Assembly: GCA_045226255.1 (NCBI GenBank)
Contig: JBGVCG010000008.1
Coordinates: 1-11,600 of the forward strand
Source: UBA1181 sp045226255
GTDB taxonomy: Bacteria > Bacteroidota > Bacteroidia > Bacteroidales > Paludibacteraceae
Direction: 5' to 3'
Length of the DNA stretch: 11,600 nt
In this document: positions 1 to 6,300 of the stretch, piece by piece
How positions within the stretch are numbered: the first letter of the stretch is position 1
How the letters are laid out: every line of letters starts with the position of its first letter
The notes under the pieces: model-generated
What the model saw: only the letters and a program-made list of their open reading frames with translations
Told to the model about the DNA's origin: nothing
The model's database searches: none
Translations under genes and position numbers: made by a program

Positions 1-610
1 CACTCCAAATGGAGGTGGTATGTATTGGGGCGCAAGCGACAAGGGTTCTTATACCATGGATGGCGCAACTTATACATTGAAAGTGGGTCAAAGAAACAAC
101 GCTCCTTGTATCGAGGGTGATAACTGTAACTTCCAACAAGTGTTCGCTGTAAGAAAAGGTTCCCGTCAATGCGGTACCATCAACATTAGTGAGCACTTCA
201 AAGAGTGGGAAAAGAAAGGCGTCAACATGGGTGGCGGTATTTACGACTGTAAGATCGTCTGCGAGGTTGGCGGTGGATCAGGTTCCATCGAGTACACCTA
301 CGCTTCCATGTGCTGGGAAGGCTGCAAGGGTAAAGGTAGCATCTGCGCTAAGGGAAGTGGCGTTTCCGTTGAGGATATCGAGGTTGAGGAGGATGGTATC
401 GTCTTGATGCCTAACCCTGCCGAGAACTACTTCATCGTGAAGAGCGAAAAGGCGATCGATCGCATCGATTTGATCAACATATTCGGTCAGACCGTTTACA
501 GCAAGAGCAACAGCGATAAGGTTGAGTTCAACTTGCCTGCCGGCACATACGTAGTGAAGATCGCTACTGAGGACGGCGCTGTTTCCGCTAAGAGATTGAT
601 CGTGAAATAA
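1..610 (+). CDS. GH11 endo-1,4-beta-xylanase with T9SS sorting domain (5'-truncated)
   Basis: The reading frame is open from base 2 to the TAA at 608-610, so the true start lies before the window. Numbering from the Met at base 20, residues 10-92 align by eye with the C-terminal half of glycoside hydrolase family 11: the thumb (NAPCIEGDNCNF, normally NAPSIEG), then FAVRKGSRQCGTI (normally YSVRQSKRTSGTV), then HFKEWEKKGVNMG (normally HFDAWASKGLNLG). Glu82 in CEVGGGSGS sits where the family's general acid/base Glu lies; the nucleophile Glu lies upstream of the window. GH11 enzymes cleave the beta-1,4-xylan backbone. Residues 126-196, from LMPNPAENYFIV to KRLIVK, are a typical type A T9SS C-terminal domain, so the enzyme is expected to be exported through the outer membrane and attached to the surface or released. 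Between them (residues 98-114) is a short Cys/Gly-rich linker. The visible part holds eight cysteines, many for GH11. Family call is confident; activity is inferred. Confidence 0.86.
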   Translation, partial: TPNGGGMYWGASDKGSYTMDGATYTLKVGQRNNAPCIEGDNCNFQQVFAVRKGSRQCGTINISEHFKEWEKKGVNMGGGIYDCKIVCEVGGGSGSIEYTYASMCWEGCKGKGSICAKGSGVSVEDIEVEEDGIVLMPNPAENYFIVKSEKAIDRIDLINIFGQTVYSKSNSDKVEFNLPAGTYVVKIATEDGAVSAKRLIVK

Positions 611-622
611 GCACGTGACAAA

Positions 623-638
623 CGTACGGCGACGTACG
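623..638 (+). repeat. Hairpin with GCGA tetraloop just after the xylanase stop
   Basis: Two copies of the self-complementary hexamer CGTACG (623-628 and 633-638) flank GCGA, giving a perfect 6-bp stem closed by a GNRA-type tetraloop, 12 bases after the GH11 stop codon. The same bases also read as a 9-base direct repeat (ACGTACGGC / ACGTACGGA). It has no T-tract of its own, so it is not itself an intrinsic terminator. It could protect the 3' end of the xylanase mRNA, but that is inference. Confidence 0.5.
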
Positions 639-648
639 GACTAAAAAT

Positions 649-683
649 AAAAAAGGGAAGGTCAATGCGACTTTCCCTTTTTT
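649..683 (+). terminator. Intrinsic terminator after the GH11 gene
   Basis: Bases 649-663 pair with 669-683 over 15 positions (one G-T wobble) around the loop AATGC. The core is GGGAAGGTC / GACTTTCCC and the outer six pairs are A-T, so the 3' arm ends in a run of six T. This should end transcription of the xylanase gene and separate it from the galactanase gene. The outer A/T tracts also make the reverse orientation plausible as a terminator, but no gene converges on it here. Confidence 0.85.
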
Positions 684-686
684 CAT

Positions 687-694
687 TATCTTTG
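687..694 (+). promoter_or_regulatory. Probable Bacteroidota -7 promoter element for GH53
   Basis: TATCTTTG is an exact match to the Bacteroidota -7 consensus TAnnTTTG. It lies just past the terminator and 17 bases before the GH53 ATG at 712. A matching -33 TTTG/TTG is not evident, because that position falls in the terminator stem. Transcription would start at about 700, leaving a leader of roughly a dozen bases with no Shine-Dalgarno sequence. Confidence 0.5.
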
Positions 695-711
695 GGCAAA
701 AACATATTAAG

Positions 712-1974
712 ATGAAGAGATTTAGCATATTATTCACGACGTTGCTTTGCTCCGTATCCCTCTCCGCCCAGACAATGCTCAGGGTCCACCAAGGGGAGAA
801 AACGGACTCGACGGACATCGCCATCACGGATAGCATCAAGCTCCAAGACGACAACCTCAAGCTGATGAAGAACGGTAACATTCTCCACGCCTACCCGCTT
901 TCGGAGGTGGACAGCGTGACGTTCTTCACGCATGAGGAGATGGAGGAGGATACCCGATGGGTCGGTGGCGACATCTCCATGCTCCCCCGCTACGAAGGCC
1001 ACGGCAACCCCTACTACGACATCAACGGCAACCGCGTGAAACCGCTGGAGTTCTTCAAGCAACTCGGCTGGAACGCCATGCGCGTGAGACTCTTCGTGGA
1101 GCCTTCCAAGGCATCGAGGGAAGACATCGGCAGCGGTGTGGTGCAAGACCTGCCTTTCGTCATCCAATTGGGTAGGCAGATCAAGGAGGCCGGCTTCAAG
1201 TTCATGCTGGATTTCCACTACTCCGACTCATGGGCGGACCCCGGCAAGCAGACCACGCCTTCCTCTTGGCGCAACGCCAACGCATACGCCCTGAACGACA
1301 CGTTGTACAACTACACCAAAAGGTGCCTCGTGGCCCTGAAGAACCAGGGTGCGGAGCCGGACTTCATCCAGATAGGCAATGAGATCTCCTACGGTATGCT
1401 GTGGAACACGGGAAAGGTGAACCCAAGCAGCGACCAGAACTGGAACGTCTTCTCCCAGTTCCTCCAAAATGCGTCCAAAGCCTGCAGGGAGGTGTGCCCG
1501 AAGGCGAAGATCATCATCCACATAGAGCGCTCGGGACAACCCGACGTGAGCTACAACTACTTCAAGCGCATCAAGGACCACAACGTGGACTATGACATCA
1601 TCGGCCTGAGCTATTACCCCTTCTGGCACAACGACCTCTCCGTCTTGGCCAACACACTCAACCGCCTGAAACAGAACTTCCCGGACAAGAGGGTGCAGAT
1701 CGTGGAGACCGCCTACTACTACCAATGGTTCCCGAACGATGGCATCAGCTACGATTTCCGAAACAAATGGCCCGCTACCCCCGAAGGGCAACGCAAATTC
1801 ACGGAAGACCTCATCATAGAGTTGAAGAAGCACGACAACGTGGACGGACTCTATTGGTGGTTCCCCGAGGAAAACGGCAACGGTGTCATCGACAACTGGA
1901 TCAACCGGGGACTCTTCGACGACAACAACGGCAAGGCACTGCCTGCCATCTATGAGTTGGGGAATTTCAAATAA
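712..1974 (+). CDS. GH53 arabinogalactan endo-beta-1,4-galactanase
   Basis: This 420-residue protein is expected to hydrolyse beta-1,4-galactan side chains of type I arabinogalactan and pectin. A signal peptide (MKRFSILFTTLLCSVSLSAQ) is probably cut after Ala19; there is no good lipobox. Residues 21-80 form a short beta-rich N-terminal extension ending in SEVDSVTF, a motif I associate with secreted Bacteroidota proteins. The GH53 TIM barrel spans about 83-418, with WVGGDISMLPRYE (83-95), MRVRLFVEP (123-131), MLDFHYSDSWADPGKQ (165-180), the acid/base Glu224 in IQIGNEISYGMLW, IIGLSYYPFWH (296-306) and the nucleophile Glu332 in VETAYYY. Both catalytic Glu are present and the length fits a complete enzyme. 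Unlike the neighbouring xylanase it has no T9SS tail, so it is probably periplasmic or uses another export route. It has its own promoter and is GC-rich. The xylanase neighbour suggests a plant-cell-wall degradation locus. Confidence 0.93.
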   Translation: MKRFSILFTTLLCSVSLSAQTMLRVHQGEKTDSTDIAITDSIKLQDDNLKLMKNGNILHAYPLSEVDSVTFFTHEEMEEDTRWVGGDISMLPRYEGHGNPYYDINGNRVKPLEFFKQLGWNAMRVRLFVEPSKASREDIGSGVVQDLPFVIQLGRQIKEAGFKFMLDFHYSDSWADPGKQTTPSSWRNANAYALNDTLYNYTKRCLVALKNQGAEPDFIQIGNEISYGMLWNTGKVNPSSDQNWNVFSQFLQNASKACREVCPKAKIIIHIERSGQPDVSYNYFKRIKDHNVDYDIIGLSYYPFWHNDLSVLANTLNRLKQNFPDKRVQIVETAYYYQWFPNDGISYDFRNKWPATPEGQRKFTEDLIIELKKHDNVDGLYWWFPEENGNGVIDNWINRGLFDDNNGKALPAIYELGNFK

Positions 1975-2004
1975 ATAATCAAAAGAGACATAAAACTGAA
2001 CTAA

Positions 2005-2175
2005 TCATACAACTTCCCAAATGATGGAGAAGTTCAAAGTTTCACTAATAAAGGGAAGCCCTTCTTTGCCGAACGCTCTCCCCCACTCTTTGCCAGCCCT
2101 GTGACTGACAAGGGCGAAGCCGTGCCCGACTGGTGTGTTCCTAGCATGAAATATATCGTTGAAACCAATGGATAA
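2005..2175 (+). other. Intergenic region with hairpins and a start-less open stretch
   Basis: The 193 bases between GH53 and the Sel1-repeat gene hold no complete gene. One frame stays open for 56 codons (2005-2172, stop TAA 2173-2175) but has no early ATG; in-frame candidates are GTG at 2101 and ATG at 2146, the latter giving only MKYIVETNG. Its stop overlaps the next gene's start (ATGGATAA), the usual form of translational coupling. Small inverted repeats are present: AAGGG/CCCTT at 2051-2055 and 2059-2063, and GCCCT/AGGGC at 2096-2100 and 2111-2115. The octamer TCTTTGCC occurs at 2063 and 2087. It could be a gene remnant, a structured leader, or a copy of a dispersed repeat. I see no clear terminator and no TAnnTTTG promoter. 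Confidence 0.35.
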
Positions 2176-3346
2176 CAATATCTTAGGCTGTACTGTAATC
2201 ATATACCCTGATTGTGACGAGTCCGAAGAGAAGAAATTAGAGCGGGACAGGATCGGGAAGGAATTTCGTACCCTAATCTGGGGAGAAGACGGAGAGGGCG
2301 GCATCGCCCAAAAACTGAAGGACATCCCCTACGAACCATACGGTAATGATTTGGAATTCATATTGTTGGATTTTCAAGTCGCCCCGACAGCGTATGCACG
2401 CGATGCGATAAAGGATGTGGACGGTTATAGCAAAAAGGGAAAGTCCATAGGCGTCAACATCATCATTGAGGAGGATTTCTTCACCTTGTCCCAAGAGGAA
2501 CAATTCAATCATGTGAGAAGGGCGATTCTAAGCAGATTAGACATGCTCAAAAGAACCGTCACGAGGAGAAAATTGGATACTGACATCGATAAATTGATAA
2601 GTACAGTCGATGACCTCCTGAAGGGTCCGCTGACCTCCACAACCCACAAGGAGCCTGCCAACAGGGTGGATCCGCCGGAGCCAATCGAACCGATTTGTGC
2701 GCTGACTCCAAAAAGCAAGGAGAGTGAAGAGGAGGTAGCCAAGCTCATTGAGCTGGCAGAACAGGGGGATGCCGTGGCGCTAAGAAGAGTGGCGGATTGT
2801 TACTACGATGGCATCGGTATCGAGCTGGACCTCACGAAAGCGGCGGAGTGGTATGGCAAGATAGTTGAGCAAGGGGATCCAGAGGTGCTGAGACGAATAG
2901 GCTTCTGCCATTACCAGAAAAGAGAGTTTGAGAAGGCCTTGGAATTATGGCGGGAAGCCGCGGCGCAAGGGAGTGTGGTGGCCTATCGGAATTTGGGCAA
3001 CTGCTATAATTTCGGATGTGGTGTGGAGCGGAATTGTGAGAAGGCGGTTGAACTATACACCATAGCGGCGGAGCAAGGGGATGCAATAGCGCAATACAAC
3101 CTGGCTTACAGCTACCATAGTGGCGAAGGCGCTCGGAAGGATGAAGCGAAAGCAGTCGAATGGTATGCGAAAGCCGCCGAGCAAGGCCTCGTCGATGCGC
3201 AGTACTGTTTGGCCCTCCACTACTTTAAGGGGGAAGGCGTTCCCGTGGATTACGGGAAAGCGGCGGAATGGTGCAAGAAAGCCGCCAAGCAAGGGGATAA
3301 ACAGGCCAGTAGCCTTTTGAGACATTTACAAAGAAGAAAACAATAA
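2168..3346 (+). CDS. Sel1-repeat protein with unrecognised N-terminal domain
   Basis: The protein has 392 residues from the ATG at 2168; a TTG three codons upstream is a poorer start. There is no signal peptide or membrane segment, so it should be cytoplasmic. Residues 1-150 form an apparently alpha/beta domain that I do not recognise, with hydrophobic strands (LGCTVIIYPD, LEFILLDFQV, SIGVNIIIEEDFF) and a helical end rich in K/R. A Pro/Glu/Ser linker (about 152-185) joins it to five Sel1-like repeats: 201-236, 237-268 (a short, four-residue-deleted copy), 269-304, 305-340 and 341-376. These have the usual helix pairs ending in KAAEWYGKIVEQG or KAVEWYAKAAEQG. Sel1 repeats are alpha/alpha solenoids that mediate protein-protein contacts, so a scaffold or regulatory role is likely, though the partner is unknown. 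The N-terminal domain is vaguely reminiscent of small bacterial immunity proteins, but I cannot support that. It ends 10 bases before the macroglobulin gene, so the two are probably co-transcribed. Confidence 0.85.
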   Translation: MDNNILGCTVIIYPDCDESEEKKLERDRIGKEFRTLIWGEDGEGGIAQKLKDIPYEPYGNDLEFILLDFQVAPTAYARDAIKDVDGYSKKGKSIGVNIIIEEDFFTLSQEEQFNHVRRAILSRLDMLKRTVTRRKLDTDIDKLISTVDDLLKGPLTSTTHKEPANRVDPPEPIEPICALTPKSKESEEEVAKLIELAEQGDAVALRRVADCYYDGIGIELDLTKAAEWYGKIVEQGDPEVLRRIGFCHYQKREFEKALELWREAAAQGSVVAYRNLGNCYNFGCGVERNCEKAVELYTIAAEQGDAIAQYNLAYSYHSGEGARKDEAKAVEWYAKAAEQGLVDAQYCLALHYFKGEGVPVDYGKAAEWCKKAAKQGDKQASSLLRHLQRRKQ

Positions 3347-3356
3347 AAATTCTTAT

Positions 3357-6300
3357 ATGAGGAAATTCACATTACTCCTTTTGATTTGGGTGTCATGGAC
3401 GGCAGCTTTCGGAGCGGCTCCCGATTTTAACACGGACTATAAAAGCCCTACTTACGTCTTCCGCCTCAACAATCAAATGACGGATGAGATACATTCGTAC
3501 GCTTCAGGTCGGATTGCACTCTCAGATGAGCTCTTCTCGAAGCTTGTGGAGGACAATATGTTAGTGGCTCAGTTCAATGAAGGATATGACTATGATTTTT
3601 ACAATTCGAAACGCAGGGTGGACTCTATGGCACCAGGCAACTATCTCCTGGCCCGTTTGGATGGGAGGTTAATCTATTACGGCTATCATGCTGTTCCGCC
3701 CTTCCAAATCGCCATGGGGAAGGATCACGAGAAGCTATCTTTCTTTTTGCATGACAGTCTGAATCATATTCTGCCGGATGCGGAGGTATCGATAAACGGA
3801 GAGGCGATGCCCTATAACGCCGCGACCCAGCGCTATGAGGCGACCAAACATTATGATTATGCCAGTGTGCGCATCCTCCATCAGGGAAAACTTTGCTATT
3901 TCAGTATTGATAAGGAAGGTTACAATTGGAAAATACAAAAGCGTCGTCCTTCTAAGTTCTTCGCCACGATAGGTCGTGTCGTGAAGGATCCGGTGGCCTC
4001 TGTCAGAGAGGAAGAACCAGTGGGTTATCTAGCTAAGGTTGGGCGCCTGATTTGGAAAATAGCTGCCCGCATTGACGATTTTTATGCCGAGGACACTGAA
4101 TATGATTATCGCCGCGATTCTAGGGAATATTATAACTACTATACGGGAAAGTATATGAATCTGAAAGATTTGCGATACGAGGATAGATCCCGTTATCGCA
4201 AGGTGATGAGGAAATGTGTGAGGCGCGATCAACGACATAACCGTAAGTTAACATATCAAGAAGAGGATTTCCTGCGTTATGATGGGAAAGGCATAAAATT
4301 TGCTCCAAAGGTGGCCTCCTTTTCTGTTATTGGTCAACCGAAGTATAAACCGAATGATACGGTCCGCGTGAAGGGATCCTTTTACCGAAAGAACCGTCGA
4401 TACAATCGTCCGGTCTCGATCTCACTTTCACAGTATTACAATGGGTCTTATTATCCGTCTCTCACCCGGAAAAATAACCGCAAGGTGTTGAAAGAGCGTC
4501 TGGATCCCTGTGCCGATGGCGTCTATACCTATGATTTTGTCTTGGCCGATTCCCTGCAGTTGCAGTTAGACGAAAAATACTATGTCTCCTTCTGGGATAG
4601 GAAAGGACGTTTATTGGAGACCACCTCCTTCAAATATGAGGATTACGTTCTGCGTGACGCCACGCTGGATGGATCGTATGATCAGCCCGACTATTACAAA
4701 GGGGATAGCATCCGTGTGAAGGTGACGGTAAAGGATGCTAATGGACTCCCCTTCTCGGATGCCTTGGTGAAGGTTACCCTCCAACTAATGAACGTCGATT
4801 CACTGTTGGAGGCACGCTCCTGCTATTCCAAAGAACTCGCCGCTCAAAACAAGATGACCGATGGGAAGGAGGAGTTGACCTTTACTTTCCCTCCTTCCGT
4901 CGCGGGAGGAAACAATATTAGTTTCCGAGCCGAAATAACCCTTTCCATGCCGGACGGAAATGTGGAGGAGAAGAAATTGAGTTGGCAACATTATTACACG
5001 GGGAAACATAGTGTGGTCATCTCACACAATCGGGACTCCCTTTCGGCGGTGGCTCAATACAATGGTAAAGACACGGTCGGGCGGGCATCTGTTTTCGCGG
5101 AGGACGCATTCGGCAACCGAATCCATTTGGCGGACACCATGCTGCCTTGCATGTTGCGTGTGGAGCCTTCCTACGCCGCCTATTGCTTCAAAACGGCGTA
5201 TGCTTCAGCCTATGAAAAGATACCTTCATCCGCCTCCATGGTGTCCGTGCAATGGCGCGAGTCGGGAGATAGCCTCTTCCCGATGGTCTCCAATGCGTTG
5301 CATCTGCCGATGGCCTGCTATGTCATCAAGGATGGAGAAGTGATTTTCACGGGCAGTGACAAGGATTTGCCCGCCTACTATCCTTGGGACAAAGAGAAGT
5401 CCTATATCCTGAGGTCCAAAGTGCTTTGGGCGGGTCAGGTCATGGAGTATACGGATATCGTCCGTGTACATAGCAACCGACAACTGTATATCGCGGTGGA
5501 TGAACCTTCCGTGATTGTCCCTGGAATGAGTTGCGAAATGGAGGTGCAGGTGACCGATGCGGATGGCAAGCCTGTGAAGGGGGCCGATGTGACCGCCTAC
5601 GCAATCAATGGCCAGTTCAACGAGAAATCACCTATTTGGAATTATCCAAACACCTATCTGGACGTCCCGCAGGTAGATTATTCTAAGACGAGTACGTCGA
5701 ACGAGGACACCTACATGAACAGCTCCAAACTGCTTTCCTGGGAGAGAATATCTGCCATCGACACGATAGCGGCCTATCCCATCCTTTACCCTAGGCTCGA
5801 CACCATCCATAGGTATAGCTATTATCCGGAGGATTCACTCACGCAGATTTCGCCTCTCATATGCAGTAGTGGTTATGTCCAGGATATTCATGTCGCATAC
5901 ATTGATGATGTGCCTTGTTTTATCATGTCGGGGGAAACGCCTTTCTCTTTCGCCATCACACCCAATGAATACCATCGCATCAGGCTGAGGACCAGAACGG
6001 CAGAATATACCATAGACTCCGTAAAGGTGGAGGCCAACAAACGCACAATCCTGAGTTTCGATGAAAATACCACTTCTCCGCAGGTTAAGCGGGAAGAGAG
6101 ACGTGACCACCTGACCAAAAAGGAGATGAAGCAACTGAAACCCTTCATCATGTTGTTCGAGAAATCTAAATTTTTCCCACAAGGGCGATTGGTGAAAGAG
6201 GATGGCACACTCCTCCATTTCAACAGAACATATAAAAATAAAAAGGGGTACGTTAAATGTTATTTTGCGGGACCGATATTGGATTCGGTTCGCTGGATGA

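Noticed and set aside
730..1218. Open frame of 162 codons on the minus strand
   Set aside because: Antisense shadow of the GH53 gene; the His/Val/Glu-rich translation shows no family motif.
1228..1833. Open frame of 201 codons on the minus strand
   Set aside because: It lies wholly opposite the well-supported GH53 gene, whose GC-rich third positions remove stops from the antisense frame; its translation shows no family motif.
2050..2063. Hairpin AAGGG/CCCTT as a terminator for GH53
   Set aside because: The stem has only five pairs with a three-base loop, and the following bases are not a convincing T-tract.
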